Shown piece after piece: positions 26,589 through 36,312 of a DNA stretch of 64,000 nt; position 1 is the stretch's first letter; each line of letters starts with the position of its first letter. Source of the stretch: Pseudomonas japonica (lineage in GTDB: Bacteria > Pseudomonadota > Gammaproteobacteria > Pseudomonadales > Pseudomonadaceae); NCBI RefSeq assembly GCF_013522925.1, contig NZ_JAAMQU010000002.1, positions 372,001 to 436,000 of the forward strand, given 5' to 3'. The translations under genes were made by a program, and so were the position numbers. The notes under the pieces are model-generated. The model saw only the letters and a list, made by a program, of their open reading frames with translations, was not told where the DNA came from and made no database searches.

Positions 26589-28070
26589 ATGAGCACCGTT
26601 CGCACCCGAATCGCGCCTTCGCCCACTGGCGACCCCCACGTTGGCACGGCGTACATCGCCCTGTTCAACTACTGCTTCGCCAAAAAGCACGGCGGTGAAT
26701 TCATCCTGCGGATCGAGGACACCGACCAGCTGCGCTCCACCCGCGAATCAGAGCAGCAGATTTTCGATGCCTTGCGCTGGCTCGGTATCGAATGGAGCGA
26801 GGGGCCGGACGTTGGTGGCCCGCACGGCCCGTACCGTCAAAGCGAGCGTGGCGAGATTTACAAGCACTACGCCCAGCAGCTGGTAGACGCCGGCCATGCC
26901 TTCCCATGCTTCTGCACAGCCGAAGAGCTGGACCAGATGCGTGCCGAGCAAATGGCCCGTGGTGAAACCCCGCGCTATGACGGCCGTGCCCTGTTGCTGT
27001 CCGCGGAAGAAGTGCAACGCCGCCTGGCCGCAGGCGAGCCTCATGTGATCCGCATGAAGGTGCCAAGCGAAGGCGTGTGCGTAGTGCCGGACATGCTCCG
27101 TGGCGACGTGGAAATCCCGTGGGACCGCATGGACATGCAGGTGCTGATCAAGACCGACGGCCTGCCCACCTACTTCCTGGCCAACGTGGTGGACGATCAC
27201 CTCATGGGCATCACCCACGTGCTGCGTGGCGAGGAGTGGCTGCCGTCCGCGCCCAAGCTGATGAAGCTGTACGAGTACTTCGGCTGGGAGCAGCCGCAGC
27301 TGTGCTACATGCCGCTGCTGCGCAACCCGGACAAGTCCAAGCTTTCCAAGCGCAAGAACCCCACCTCCGTCACTTTTTACGAGCGCATGGGCTTCATGCC
27401 CGAAGCCATGCTCAATTACCTGGGGCGCATGGGCTGGTCCATGCCGGACGAGCGCGAGAAGTTTTCCCTCGACGAAATGGTCGAGCATTTCGACCTGTCC
27501 CGCGTATCGCTGGGCGGGCCGATCTTCGATATCGAGAAACTGTCCTGGCTCAATGGCCAGTGGCTGCGCGAGCTGCCGGTCGAAGAGTTCGCCGCGCGGG
27601 TGCGCAAATGGGCCTTCAATCAGGATTACCTGATGAAGATCGCACCGCTGGTACAAGGCCGGGTCGAAACCTTCAGCCAGGTCGCGCCCCTGGGTGGTTT
27701 CTTCTTCGAGGGCGGTGTGCGCCCGGATCCTGCCCTGTTTGCTTCCAAGAAGCTGACTCCGGATCAGGTTCGCCAGGTGATCCAGCTGATTCTCTGGAAG
27801 CTGGAAAGCCTGCGCCAGTGGGAGAAGGACCGTATCACCGCCTGCATCCAGGCCGTGGTGGACGCACTGCAGCTCAAGCTGCGCGATGCCATGCCGCTGA
27901 TGTTCGCAAGCATCACTGGCCAGGCCAGTTCGGTGTCGGTGCTGGACGCCATGGAAATCATCGGCCCGGACCTCACCCGCTACCGCTTGCGCCAGGCGCT
28001 GGACCTGCTGGGTGGCGTATCGAAGAAAGAAAACAAGGAATGGGAAAAGCTGCTGGCTGACATCGGCTGA
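26589..28070 (+). CDS. gltX: Glutamyl-tRNA synthetase
   Basis: GltX charges tRNA-Glu with glutamate. The 493-residue class I synthetase has the HIGH-like motif [18 protein letters not shown] near the N terminus and the KMSKS-like KLSKRKN in the middle, with the C-terminal anticodon-binding half. The ATG at 26589 ([14 protein letters not shown]) fits the family; nine upstream codons in frame are not. It is immediately followed by tRNA-Ala and tRNA-Glu genes, so a substrate of the enzyme is encoded next to it. Confidence 0.97.
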   Translation: MSTVRTRIAPSPTGDPHVGTAYIALFNYCFAKKHGGEFILRIEDTDQLRSTRESEQQIFDALRWLGIEWSEGPDVGGPHGPYRQSERGEIYKHYAQQLVDAGHAFPCFCTAEELDQMRAEQMARGETPRYDGRALLLSAEEVQRRLAAGEPHVIRMKVPSEGVCVVPDMLRGDVEIPWDRMDMQVLIKTDGLPTYFLANVVDDHLMGITHVLRGEEWLPSAPKLMKLYEYFGWEQPQLCYMPLLRNPDKSKLSKRKNPTSVTFYERMGFMPEAMLNYLGRMGWSMPDEREKFSLDEMVEHFDLSRVSLGGPIFDIEKLSWLNGQWLRELPVEEFAARVRKWAFNQDYLMKIAPLVQGRVETFSQVAPLGGFFFEGGVRPDPALFASKKLTPDQVRQVIQLILWKLESLRQWEKDRITACIQAVVDALQLKLRDAMPLMFASITGQASSVSVLDAMEIIGPDLTRYRLRQALDLLGGVSKKENKEWEKLLADIG

Positions 28071-28199
28071 CAGCCTGGGCTTGCGACCACGGAAGGGAAG
28101 GGCGTTGCGCTTGCGGCCCCTTTACCCCGTAAATTCGAGGCGCGGGCCCTAACCCTTTGAATGCCGGGAATAATTTTTTAAAAATTTCTGAAAATTAGT

Positions 28200-28228
28200 T
28201 TGACAGGGTAGGGGTGTCGTCTTAATAT
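28200..28228 (+). promoter_or_regulatory. Strong sigma70 promoter of the tRNA-Ala/Glu cluster
   Basis: -35 TTGACA (28200-28205), 17-bp spacer, -10 TAATAT (28223-28228). It is preceded by an A/T-rich stretch (28170-28198) that could be an UP element and followed by a GC-rich discriminator, as in stable-RNA promoters. The start would be near 28235. Confidence 0.85.
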
Positions 28229-28272
28229 GCGCCCCGTCCACGACATGGTGCTGAAACAAGGCGCCGCGCTGT

Positions 28273-28348
<76 letters not shown>

Positions 28349-28415
28349 AATTCCTCGCCCCAGGTGTTGTAAACCTCGGGCAGGCCGGTTACCAGACCGG
28401 CCGGAAAGAAGGTCT

Positions 28416-28491
28416 GTCCCCTTCGTCTAGTGGCCTAGGACACCGCCCTTTCACGGCGGTAACAGGGGTTCGAGTCCCCTAGGGGACGCCA
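28416..28491 (+). tRNA. tRNA-Glu (TTC), copy 1
   Basis: 76 nt with CCA, from GTCCCCTTCGTCTAG to AGGGGACGCCA. The anticodon stem-loop is CCGCC-CTTTCAC-GGCGG, giving anticodon TTC. It is identical to the copy at 28657. Confidence 0.97.
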
Positions 28492-28538
28492 TTTTCACCT
28501 GTATCGCTTCGGCGGTACACGCCGCCAGGCGTAAAATC

Positions 28539-28614
<76 letters not shown>

Positions 28615-28656
28615 ATTTGCCAGGGCCTGCTACGGCAGGCCTGCTCGAAGGTTTGC

Positions 28657-28732
28657 GTCCCCTTCGTCTAGTGGCCTAGGACACCGCCCTTTCACGGCGG
28701 TAACAGGGGTTCGAGTCCCCTAGGGGACGCCA
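28657..28732 (+). tRNA. tRNA-Glu (TTC), copy 2
   Basis: 76 nt, the same as the copy at 28416, with anticodon TTC. It is the last gene of the tRNA operon, with a terminator 25 bp after it. Confidence 0.97.
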
Positions 28733-28756
28733 CGTTTACCCCGATCTCCGGGAATC

Positions 28757-28793
28757 AAGGCTCATTCGATTATTGAATGGGCCTTTTGTTTTT
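28757..28793 (+). terminator. Terminator of the tRNA-Ala/Glu operon
   Basis: AAGGCTCATTC (28757-28767) pairs with GAATGGGCCTT (28775-28785) with one G-T wobble and a 7-nt loop, followed by ttgttttt. Confidence 0.85.
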
Positions 28794-28822
28794 CCGGCCC
28801 TATGGTGAGCGCAGGAGAGCAT

Positions 28823-29275
28823 ATGAACTGGGATCTGCCGTCACCCTTCACCCTCGACCTCCGTGTCAGCGCCGACGATATCGACGGGCTCGGCCACGCC
28901 AACAACGCCGTTTATGTTTCCTGGCTCGAGCGCTGTGCCTGGCGCCATTCGGGCTATCTTGGCCTGGACCTTGTCGAATACCGCCGGCTGGATCGCGCCA
29001 TGGCGGTGTTACGCCACGAAATCGACTACCTGGCCGCCGCTTACGAAGACGACGAACTGGTAATGGGTACCTGGATCATCGACTGGGACCAGCGCCTGAA
29101 GATGAACCGCCGTTTCCAGCTCATTCGCCCTTCCGACGGCGCTACGCTGTTGCGTGCACAAACCACCTTCGTATGCATCGAGCTATCGACTGGCCGCCCC
29201 AAGCGCATGCCGAGCGAATTCATCGACGGCTATGGCTGTGCCATCCAGCCGGCCCCTGCCACACCTGAGAACTGA
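28823..29275 (+). CDS. Hotdog-fold acyl-CoA thioesterase
   Basis: 150 residues. The YbgC-type signature [22 protein letters not shown] carries the expected Asp ([10 protein letters not shown]) of the 4-hydroxybenzoyl-CoA thioesterase-like active site, followed by [19 protein letters not shown]. It probably hydrolyses an acyl-CoA in the cytoplasm; the chain length is unknown. The ATG at 28823 ([10 protein letters not shown]) has AGGAG 6 nt upstream; a start seven codons earlier is less likely. dusC follows 4 bp after the stop. Confidence 0.88.
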   Translation: MNWDLPSPFTLDLRVSADDIDGLGHANNAVYVSWLERCAWRHSGYLGLDLVEYRRLDRAMAVLRHEIDYLAAAYEDDELVMGTWIIDWDQRLKMNRRFQLIRPSDGATLLRAQTTFVCIELSTGRPKRMPSEFIDGYGCAIQPAPATPEN

Positions 29276-29279
29276 ACCT

Positions 29280-30239
29280 ATGCAACTCGCCCTGGCGCCT
29301 ATGGAAGGGCTGGTCGATAACATCCTGCGCGACGTGCTCACCCGTGTGGGCGGCATCGACTGGTGCGTGACCGAGTTTATTCGCGTCTCGGACCGCGCCC
29401 TCCCGCCGTCGTCCTTCCTCAAGCTGGCGCCCGAGTTGGCCCATGGCAGCCAGACCCGCGCTGGTACGCCGTTGCACGTTCAGCTGCTGGGTTCTGATCC
29501 CGTGCTGCTAGGCGACAGCGCCGCCGTGGCCAGCGAGCTGGGCGCGCCGGTGATCGACCTGAATTTCGGTTGCCCGGCCAAAACGGTGAATCGCTCTCGC
29601 GGGGGCGCTGTGTTGCTCAACGAGCCCGAGTTGTTGCACGCGATCGTCAGCGAAGTGCGCCGCAGCACCCCCTCGCACATTCCCGTCACAGCGAAAATGC
29701 GTTTGGGTTACGCCAGCCCCTCCAGCGCCATGGACTGCGCTCGCGCGTTGGCCGATGGCGGCGCGGAGCGCATCGTGGTGCATGCCCGTACCAAGCTGGA
29801 AGGCTACAAGCCTCCGGCCCATTGGGAATGGGTGGCACGGGTACAGGATGTGGTAAAGGTGCCGGTGTATGCCAATGGCGAAATCTGGACCGTAGAGGAT
29901 TGGCAGCGCTGCCGTGAAGTCAGCGGCGCGCAGCACTTCATGCTGGGGCGCGGGCTGGTCTCCCGGCCCGATCTGGCCCTGCAGATCGCCGCAGCAGCCC
30001 AGGGCAAGGCGGTAGTGCCCATGACGTGGGACGACCTGCTGCCCCTGCTGCAAGACTTCTGGCGGCAAGCCACCGCCAAGCTCTCGCCCCGCTATGCTCC
30101 AGGCCGGTTGAAGCAATGGGTGGCCATGCTCACCCGCAGCTATCCGGGCGCGGTAGAGCTGTTCACGGCGCTGCGGCAGGAAACCGACTGCACCCGCATC
30201 AGCGAAATGCTGGGCCTCGAGGCGCCTGTAGCTGCATAA
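29280..30239 (+). CDS. dusC: tRNA-dihydrouridine(16) synthase
   Basis: DusC reduces U16 in the D-loop of tRNAs using FMN and NADPH. The 319-residue TIM-barrel protein has [11 protein letters not shown] at the N terminus, the tRNA/FMN motif [21 protein letters not shown] containing the catalytic Cys, then [18 protein letters not shown] and [11 protein letters not shown]. The ending LGLEAPVAA and the size fit DusC rather than DusA or DusB. The ATG at 29280 is 4 bp after the thioesterase stop, so the two form one unit. Confidence 0.92.
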   Translation: MQLALAPMEGLVDNILRDVLTRVGGIDWCVTEFIRVSDRALPPSSFLKLAPELAHGSQTRAGTPLHVQLLGSDPVLLGDSAAVASELGAPVIDLNFGCPAKTVNRSRGGAVLLNEPELLHAIVSEVRRSTPSHIPVTAKMRLGYASPSSAMDCARALADGGAERIVVHARTKLEGYKPPAHWEWVARVQDVVKVPVYANGEIWTVEDWQRCREVSGAQHFMLGRGLVSRPDLALQIAAAAQGKAVVPMTWDDLLPLLQDFWRQATAKLSPRYAPGRLKQWVAMLTRSYPGAVELFTALRQETDCTRISEMLGLEAPVAA

Positions 30240-30257
30240 AAAAAGCCGACGAACGGT

Positions 30258-30285
30258 CTTGAAAGCGTTAAGCGAGCCCCTATCT
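30258..30285 (+). promoter_or_regulatory. Sigma32 heat-shock promoter
   Basis: -35 CTTGAAA (30258-30264), 12-bp spacer, -10 CCCCTATCT (30277-30285). This fits the sigma32 consensus CTTGAAA and CCCCATNT with suitable spacing. It drives the small heat-shock gene. Confidence 0.85.
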
Positions 30286-30291
30286 GTTAGG

Positions 30292-30354
30292 TACGCGATG
30301 CCGAAGTCGGGTCGCGGAATCAACTACTCGCTGAAATCTCAGGAGATCGTCATG
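30292..30354 (+). promoter_or_regulatory. ROSE-like RNA thermometer in the small heat-shock leader
   Basis: In the 5' leader a TCGCT (30328-30332) can pair with the AGGA of the Shine-Dalgarno (30341-30344) with the G bulged, across an 8-nt loop. This is the U-Y-G-C-U/AGGA core of ROSE elements found before ibpA-type genes. At low temperature the ribosome site would be masked. Upstream parts of the leader (GCGATGCC, GGGTCGCGG) can form further stems. Confidence 0.7.
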
Positions 30355-30801
30355 AGCACTGCATTTTCCTTGGCTCCACTGTTCCGTCATTCCGTTGGCT
30401 TCGATCGTTTCAACGATCTGTTCGAGTCGGCGTTGCGCAATGAGTCGGGTAGCACCTACCCACCCTACAACGTCGAGAAACATGGCGATAACGAATACCG
30501 CATCGTCGTGGCTGCGGCAGGCTTCCAGGAGCAGGACCTCGACCTGCAGGTCGAGAAAGGCGTGCTGACCGTCACCGGCGGCAAGAACCGCGAGGGCGAC
30601 ACCAGCAGCATCACCTACCTGCACCAGGGCATTGCCCAGCGGGCCTTCAAGCTGTCCTTCCGCCTGGCGGACCATATCGAGGTCAAGGCGGCCGGCCTGC
30701 AGAATGGCTTGCTGAACATTGACCTGCTGCGTGTAGTGCCGGAAGAGGCCAAGCCAAAACGCATCCCGATCGGTGGTACGCAGCCTGTGCTGGAACATTG
30801 A
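30352..30801 (+). CDS. ibpA: Small heat-shock protein, Hsp20/IbpA family
   Basis: IbpA-type holdase that keeps unfolded proteins soluble under heat stress. The 149-residue product starts MSTAFSLAPLFRHSVGFDRF and has the alpha-crystallin domain from about residue 36: YPPYNVEKHGDNEYRIVVAA, then VEKGVLTVTGGKN and RAFKLSFRLADHIEVKAA, with NGLLNIDLLR before the tail. The ATG at 30352 follows AGGAGATCGTC; a longer in-frame start would remove the promoter and thermometer. Controlled by sigma32 and probably by the RNA thermometer. Confidence 0.93.
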   Translation: MSTAFSLAPLFRHSVGFDRFNDLFESALRNESGSTYPPYNVEKHGDNEYRIVVAAAGFQEQDLDLQVEKGVLTVTGGKNREGDTSSITYLHQGIAQRAFKLSFRLADHIEVKAAGLQNGLLNIDLLRVVPEEAKPKRIPIGGTQPVLEH

Positions 30802-30820
30802 TCGCTCGACGCGAGAAGTG

Positions 30821-30852
30821 AAAAGGGGCGCCTGGTGGGGCGCCCCTTTTTT
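30821..30852 (+). terminator. Terminator between the heat-shock gene and the convergent PAS-GGDEF-EAL gene
   Basis: AAAAGGGGCGCC pairs with GGCGCCCCTTTT around a short loop, followed by a run of six Ts. The A/T arms make it work in both directions. Confidence 0.88.
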
Positions 30853-30886
30853 ATTGCCTGACGATTCCTACAGGGCAAAAGGCCTC

Positions 30887-33796
30887 CTACGCGCCCACCA
30901 GCAGCTCCTTGAATTGCTCCAGCGGTACCGGGCGGCTGTACAAGTAGCCTTGGTAGTAATGGCACCCCAGCCGGTCGAGGAAATCCAGCTGCTCGGTCAG
31001 CTCTACCCCTTCGGCAATCACGGTCAGTTCCAGGCTGCGGGCCATGGCCACGATAGCGCGGATGATCTCGGCGTCGTTGGGGTCGTGGGTGCAATCGCGT
31101 ACGAAGGACTGGTCGATCTTCAAGGTGTCCACCGGCAACCGCTTTAAGTAGGTAAGGGACGAATACCCCGTGCCGAAGTCGTCCATCGCAAAGCTCACGC
31201 CCAGCTTTTTCAGCGCGCGCATCTTGCTGATGGTGTCCTCCAGGTTCTGGATCACGATGCCTTCGGTGATTTCCAATTTGAGCAGGCTGCACGGCAACTG
31301 GTTGTGGCTGAGGCTGCGCTCGATGCGCGCGACGAAATCGGTTTGGCGGAATTGCCGCGGGCTGATGTTCACGCACAGGCTGAACTCCCTGGCATTGATC
31401 AACCCGGCCTGCAGCAGCCTGGCGCAGGCGCCGCAGGCTTCGTCCAGTATCCAGTTGCCCACATCCAGGATCAGCCCGCTTTCTTCCAGCACTTGAATGA
31501 ACTGCGCCGGCGACTGCTGCCCCAGCTGCGGGTGCATCCAGCGCAGCAGCACCTCGGCACCGATGATGCGGTTATCGCGCGCGTCCACCTGAGGCTGGAA
31601 ATGCAAATGCAGTTCGCCTCGGCTGAGGGCCAGGCGCAGGTCGTTTTCCATGCGCAGCCGCTCGCTGGCGGCCTTTTGCATGGCGCTATGGAACATCTGC
31701 GCGGTGTTACGTCCCGAGTCCTTGGCCCTATAGAGGGCGATGTCCGCGCGTTTTAGCAGGTCCGCCGGGCTGGTGCCGTGATCCGGGATAAGCGCCATCC
31801 CGATGCTCGGTGTCACCCGCAGCCGATGGCCGTCGAGGGACATTGGCTCGGCCAGCAGTTCGCGCAGCGTATCGGCCAAGGCACGTACCTCGGCGGTGAC
31901 CTCGCTGCGGCTGCCTTCCAGGCCGCCCACCAGGATCACGAACTCATCCCCGCCCAGCCGCGCCACCGTGTCTTCCAGCCGCACGCTGGCTTCCAGCCGG
32001 GCGGTGACAATCTTGAGCACCGTATCGCCCACGGGGTGCCCGAGCGAATCGTTGATGTGTTTGAAATGGTCCAGGTCGAGGAACAGCAGCGCGCCGCGCT
32101 GGTTGTAACGCTTGAGCAGGGTCACTTGCTGGCTGATGCGGTCCATCAGCAACGCCCGGTTGGCCAGGTTGGTGAGGGGGTCGTGGTAAGCCAGGTGCTG
32201 GATCTGCGCCTGGGCGTTCTTGAGCTGGCTTACATCGCGCGCTGTCATCAGCATGCATGCGGTGTTGTCGAGCGTGATGGGTTCCAGGGTGATTTCGAGG
32301 ATCAGGGGCTCGCCCGTCTTGCGCCGTGCGATGATTTCTCGATGGCGAACGCGGGCGAAGCGTCTCAGCTCCTCCTTGAGCATCGCCTGTTGATGCTCGT
32401 CACTCCACAGCCCCAGCTCCTCGGCGGTGCGCCCGATTACTTCGCCTGCGGTCCAGCCAAAGGTTTCGCAGAACGTAGGGTTCGCTTCCACGAAGCGGCC
32501 GGTGGCCTGCTCGCTTACGCACACCGGGTAAGGGCTGGCCTGGAACAGCCGCACGAATTTATCTTCGGAATGCAGCAGCCGTTGCTCTCGCTCCACCTGA
32601 TCGGTGATGTCCAACAGCGTGCCGGCCATGCGCAGGGGCGCGTGGTCTGCGTCGCGGTGCAGCCGGGCGCGGGTTTCCAGGTAGCGGATAGCCCCCTGGC
32701 CTGCGTCCACGCGGTAGGTCATTTGATACTCGCTGCCACCCCCGGCGATCAGTTGCCGATACAGGTGGCGCATGGCCCGGCGGTCTTGTGCATTGATCTG
32801 CCGGAAGAACGCGGCAAAGCTTTGATGGAAGGGCGCGGCGGGCAGCCCGTGCAGTTGGGCGGCCCGGGGCGAGCCATAGAGCATGCCGCTGGGGATGTGC
32901 CAGTCCCAGGTGCCGAGCCGGGCGGATTCCAGCGCCAGGTCCAGGCGTTCCTGGCTGTCCTTGAGCAATTGTTCGGCGCGAATGCGTTCGCTGGTGTCCA
33001 CGAAGGTGCTGAGCAGGAACGCGCGCCCGTCCAGGTCGATGTTCTGGCTGCAGAGGATGCCTTGGCGCAATTGCCCGGTAGCGGCGCGCAGGCGCACTTG
33101 CGTGATGATCGGTTCGTTGCTGGCAAGCGTCGCCAGCATCAGCTCCGTGCGTTCCGGCGGGTCGGCCCAGAGCGCGAGTTCCTCGGTGGTCTTGTTGATC
33201 ACCTGATCGGCCGGCCAGCCGAGCACCTTTTCGAAGTGGTGGTTCACTTCGTAGATCAACCCGTCACTGCGGCGGGTGAGCATCACCACGTTCGGGCTGA
33301 GCTGGAACAGGGTGGCGAAGCGTTTTTCCGACGCGATCAGCGCGGCTTCACGCTCGCGCTGTTGAGTGATCTCCCGCACCACGCCCACCATGTGCGGGCG
33401 GCCGTCGCGGCCGCTGACCAGGCTGCCGCTGATTTCTATCCAATGCAGGCTACCGTCCGGCCAGCGAATCCGGTGGCGCATGGCCTGGTCCAGCGGTTCA
33501 CCGCGCAGCACGGCCTCGAAGGCTTGCAGGGTGCGGGCCTGGTCTTCCTCAGGCAGCAAGTCCAGGTAGTCGATATCCTGTGCAAGCCGAACCTGGGGGT
33601 CGAAGCCGAACAGGGCCTGGGTGCTTCGGGACCAGTTGATCACCCCTTCCTCGATGTCCCAGTACCATGCGCCCAACCGGGCGCCGTTGAGCGCTGCGAG
33701 CAGTTGCGATGCACTTTCCCACAACGCTTCCGCTTCCCGAGGGTCAGCCGCCTGTATTCGCGGCAAACGAGCACGTGCTTTGAGGCTCTTGGGCAT
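30887..33796 (-). CDS. Four-PAS GGDEF/EAL-type cyclic-di-GMP enzyme
   Basis: 969 residues, no membrane segments. Four PAS domains lie at about 30-150, 155-280, 285-405 and 410-530 (PDGSLHWIEISGSLVS and similar strands), then GGDEF and EAL domains. GGDEF is intact at 615-619, with a product-inhibition I-site RLED five residues before it (RLEDTVARL). The EAL signature is EVL at 748-750; ITEGIVIQN, MDDFGTGYSSL, KIDQSF and IAEGVE are all present, so phosphodiesterase activity is plausible. It makes and/or breaks c-di-GMP, sensing an unknown signal through PAS. Convergent with the heat-shock gene. Confidence 0.92.
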   Translation of the reverse strand: MPKSLKARARLPRIQAADPREAEALWESASQLLAALNGARLGAWYWDIEEGVINWSRSTQALFGFDPQVRLAQDIDYLDLLPEEDQARTLQAFEAVLRGEPLDQAMRHRIRWPDGSLHWIEISGSLVSGRDGRPHMVGVVREITQQREREAALIASEKRFATLFQLSPNVVMLTRRSDGLIYEVNHHFEKVLGWPADQVINKTTEELALWADPPERTELMLATLASNEPIITQVRLRAATGQLRQGILCSQNIDLDGRAFLLSTFVDTSERIRAEQLLKDSQERLDLALESARLGTWDWHIPSGMLYGSPRAAQLHGLPAAPFHQSFAAFFRQINAQDRRAMRHLYRQLIAGGGSEYQMTYRVDAGQGAIRYLETRARLHRDADHAPLRMAGTLLDITDQVEREQRLLHSEDKFVRLFQASPYPVCVSEQATGRFVEANPTFCETFGWTAGEVIGRTAEELGLWSDEHQQAMLKEELRRFARVRHREIIARRKTGEPLILEITLEPITLDNTACMLMTARDVSQLKNAQAQIQHLAYHDPLTNLANRALLMDRISQQVTLLKRYNQRGALLFLDLDHFKHINDSLGHPVGDTVLKIVTARLEASVRLEDTVARLGGDEFVILVGGLEGSRSEVTAEVRALADTLRELLAEPMSLDGHRLRVTPSIGMALIPDHGTSPADLLKRADIALYRAKDSGRNTAQMFHSAMQKAASERLRMENDLRLALSRGELHLHFQPQVDARDNRIIGAEVLLRWMHPQLGQQSPAQFIQVLEESGLILDVGNWILDEACGACARLLQAGLINAREFSLCVNISPRQFRQTDFVARIERSLSHNQLPCSLLKLEITEGIVIQNLEDTISKMRALKKLGVSFAMDDFGTGYSSLTYLKRLPVDTLKIDQSFVRDCTHDPNDAEIIRAIVAMARSLELTVIAEGVELTEQLDFLDRLGCHYYQGYLYSRPVPLEQFKELLVGA

Positions 33797-33835
33797 GAGG
33801 CCGGGCTTCCTTGATCGGGCAATTGCCTGTGTCTG

Positions 33836-34714
33836 TCATTCAGAGACAGTTTCTGCTTCCAGTAATGCCATGAACGCGCGCGCGGCGTTCGAGAGCGTTC
33901 TTTCCGTATGCACGATGTAGCCTAGCTTGCGGTTCAGCTGCACGCCCGGAAGTGACAGCCTTGTCACCTGGTCATCCAGCATGGTGCGCGGCAGCACGCT
34001 CCAGGCCAGCCCAATGGACACCATCATCTTGATCGTTTCAAGATAGTTGGTGCTCATGGCGATGTTGGGGGTAAGCCCTTGTGCCTGGAACAAATGCCGC
34101 ACGATGTGGTGAGTAAAGGTGTTGCCGCCCGGGAACACCGCAGGGTGGCGGGCGATGTCTTCGAGCGATACCTGTTTCTGACGGGCCAGCGCATGCTCAG
34201 GCGCGGCCACCAGGTCCAATGGGTCGTCCCAGATCTGCACCGCCTTTACAAGGCCGTAGGGCTCGGGTGCCAGCGTGATCACCGCCAGTTCGGCGCGGCC
34301 ATGGAGAATTTCTTCATAGGCCACTTCAGAATCCAGAAACTGGATATCCAGCGCTACGTTGGGATAGCGGCGGGTGAAGGCCCTTAATAAAGGCGGCAAC
34401 CGGTGCAAGCCAATGTGATGGCTGGTCGCAAGGGTCAGCCGGCCGGTGACTTCGCCGTTGAGGTTGCTCAAGGCCCGGCGGGTGTCGTCCAGCACGTTGA
34501 GAATCTGGTAGGCGCGTGGCAGCAAGGCCCGCCCGGCCTCGGTCAGGCTCACCTCGCGGCCCAGCCGATCGAACAGCCGAGTATTGAGTTGGGCTTCCAG
34601 CCCGGCGATACGTTTGCTGATAGCCGGCTGGGTGAGATGGAGGCGCTCGCCTGCATTAGAGAAGCTGCCGGTTTCGGCCACACTGATAAACGCGCTGAGG
34701 TTTGCCAGATCCAC
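33836..34714 (-). CDS. LysR-family regulator divergent from leuC
   Basis: 292 residues: an N-terminal winged HTH (LANLSAFISVAETGSFSNAG, then LTQPAISKRIAGLEAQLNTR) followed by a periplasmic-binding-protein-like effector domain. It is divergent from leuC across a 164-bp gap holding an inverted repeat. Its position suggests control of leuCDB, but no effector is known; the same arrangement occurs in other pseudomonads. ATG at 34714; the 40-bp gap to the preceding PAS gene is not operonic. Confidence 0.9.
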   Translation of the reverse strand: MDLANLSAFISVAETGSFSNAGERLHLTQPAISKRIAGLEAQLNTRLFDRLGREVSLTEAGRALLPRAYQILNVLDDTRRALSNLNGEVTGRLTLATSHHIGLHRLPPLLRAFTRRYPNVALDIQFLDSEVAYEEILHGRAELAVITLAPEPYGLVKAVQIWDDPLDLVAAPEHALARQKQVSLEDIARHPAVFPGGNTFTHHIVRHLFQAQGLTPNIAMSTNYLETIKMMVSIGLAWSVLPRTMLDDQVTRLSLPGVQLNRKLGYIVHTERTLSNAARAFMALLEAETVSE

Positions 34715-34755
34715 GCGGTGAAATTCCTTGTTGTTATCCAGAACATAAAAATTAT

Positions 34756-34772
34756 GAATTTGAGTTATTCAA
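34756..34772. promoter_or_regulatory. Inverted repeat between lysR and leuC
   Basis: TGAAT (34756-34760), 7-nt spacer, ATTCA (34768-34772). The arrangement resembles a LysR operator. It lies 42 bp upstream of the lysR ATG and 106 bp from leuC, a usual position for autoregulation and activation. Confidence 0.45.
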
Positions 34773-34878
34773 TCTAACGCCATAGCATCTCTATCACAAG
34801 CAGAGGCACCTCAATCGAGCAGCGACAAAACGCCGCCATGCCACTGCCACAAGTCATAGCCTGACGAGGAACCGATCG

Positions 34879-36312
34879 ATGGCCGGTAGAACGCTTTACG
34901 ACAAGCTTTGGGATGCTCATTTGGTCAAGCAGCGGGACGATGGCTCGGCGCTGATCTATATCGATCGCCACATCGTTCACGAAGTGACCTCACCCCAGGC
35001 TTTCGAAGGGCTAAGGCTGGCCGGCCGTACTCCGTGGCGCGTGGACAGCATTGTCGCTACCCCCGACCACAACGTACCGACCACCCCCGAGCGCAAGGGC
35101 GGCATCGAGGCCATCGCCGACCAGGTATCGCGCCTGCAGGTGCAAACCCTCGACGACAACTGCGATGAGTACGGCATTACCGAATTCAAGATGAACGATG
35201 AGCGCCAGGGCATCGTTCACGTGATCGGCCCGGAGCAGGGCGCGACCTTGCCGGGCATGACCGTGGTATGCGGCGACTCCCACACCTCCACCCATGGTGC
35301 GTTCGGCGCGCTGGCCCATGGCATCGGCACCTCGGAAGTGGAGCACGTGCTCGCGACCCAGTGCCTGGTGGCCAAGAAAATGAAAAACATGCAGGTACTG
35401 GTCGAGGGCACCTTGCCCTTCGGTGTTACCGCCAAGGACATCGTGCTGGCGGTGATCGGCAAGATCGGCACCGCAGGCGGTAATGGCCATGCGATCGAAT
35501 TCGCGGGCAGCGCCATCCGTGACCTGTCCGTTGAAGGCCGCATGACCATTTGCAACATGTCTATCGAGGCCGGCGCCCGTGTGGGCCTGGTGGCGTGCGA
35601 CGAAAAGACCATCGCCTACGTGAAAGGTCGCCCGTTCGCCCCAAGCGGCGATAACTGGGAAAAAGCCGTTGCCGAATGGCAGGGCCTGACGTCCGACGAC
35701 GACGCCCATTTCGATACCGTGGTGCGCCTGAACGCCGCCGAGATCAAGCCGCAGGTCAGCTGGGGTACGTCTCCAGAAATGGTGCTGGCGGTGGACCAGG
35801 CCGTTCCAGACCCGGCCGCGGAGGCCGATCTGGTAAAACGCGGCTCCATCGAGCGCGCCCTCAAGTACATGGGCCTGCGTGCCAACCAGCCGATCACGGA
35901 TATTCGCCTGGACCGTATTTTCATTGGTTCCTGCACCAACTCGCGGATCGAAGACCTGCGCGCCGCTGCTGAGGTTGCCAAGGGCCGCAAGGTCGCCGCC
36001 ACCATCAAGCAGGCGATCGTGGTGCCTGGCTCCGGCCTGGTGAAGGCCCAGGCCGAGCGGGAAGGGCTGGACCGCATCTTCATCGAAGCGGGCTTTGAAT
36101 GGCGCGAACCGGGCTGCTCCATGTGCCTGGCCATGAACCCGGACCGCCTGGAATCCGGCGAGCACTGCGCTTCCACCTCCAACCGCAACTTCGAAGGGCG
36201 CCAGGGTGCTGGCGGCCGTACCCACCTGGTAAGCCCGGCCATGGCCGCGGCCGCCGCCGTGGTCGGCCACTTCGTAGACGTCCGTGAACTGTCCCAGGAG
36301 AGCGCAGCATGA
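34879..36312 (+). CDS. leuC: 3-isopropylmalate dehydratase large subunit
   Basis: LeuC with LeuD isomerises 2-isopropylmalate to 3-isopropylmalate in leucine synthesis, using a [4Fe-4S] cluster. The 477-residue product has the cluster cysteines in [20 protein letters not shown] and [14 protein letters not shown], and the substrate-binding [23 protein letters not shown] at 34879 after GAGGAA. The last 4 nt overlap the leuD start (ATGA), so the two subunits are co-translated. Confidence 0.97.
   Translation: MAGRTLYDKLWDAHLVKQRDDGSALIYIDRHIVHEVTSPQAFEGLRLAGRTPWRVDSIVATPDHNVPTTPERKGGIEAIADQVSRLQVQTLDDNCDEYGITEFKMNDERQGIVHVIGPEQGATLPGMTVVCGDSHTSTHGAFGALAHGIGTSEVEHVLATQCLVAKKMKNMQVLVEGTLPFGVTAKDIVLAVIGKIGTAGGNGHAIEFAGSAIRDLSVEGRMTICNMSIEAGARVGLVACDEKTIAYVKGRPFAPSGDNWEKAVAEWQGLTSDDDAHFDTVVRLNAAEIKPQVSWGTSPEMVLAVDQAVPDPAAEADLVKRGSIERALKYMGLRANQPITDIRLDRIFIGSCTNSRIEDLRAAAEVAKGRKVAATIKQAIVVPGSGLVKAQAEREGLDRIFIEAGFEWREPGCSMCLAMNPDRLESGEHCASTSNRNFEGRQGAGGRTHLVSPAMAAAAAVVGHFVDVRELSQESAA

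Noticed and set aside
31778..33814. A 678-codon plus-strand open frame opposite the PAS-GGDEF-EAL gene
   Set aside because: It is antisense to a protein with clear domains; long antisense frames are normal in GC-rich DNA, and the product has no recognisable domain.
35011..36270. A 419-codon minus-strand frame opposite leuC
   Set aside because: Shadow frame rich in His, Ala and Gly; leuC is complete on the plus strand.
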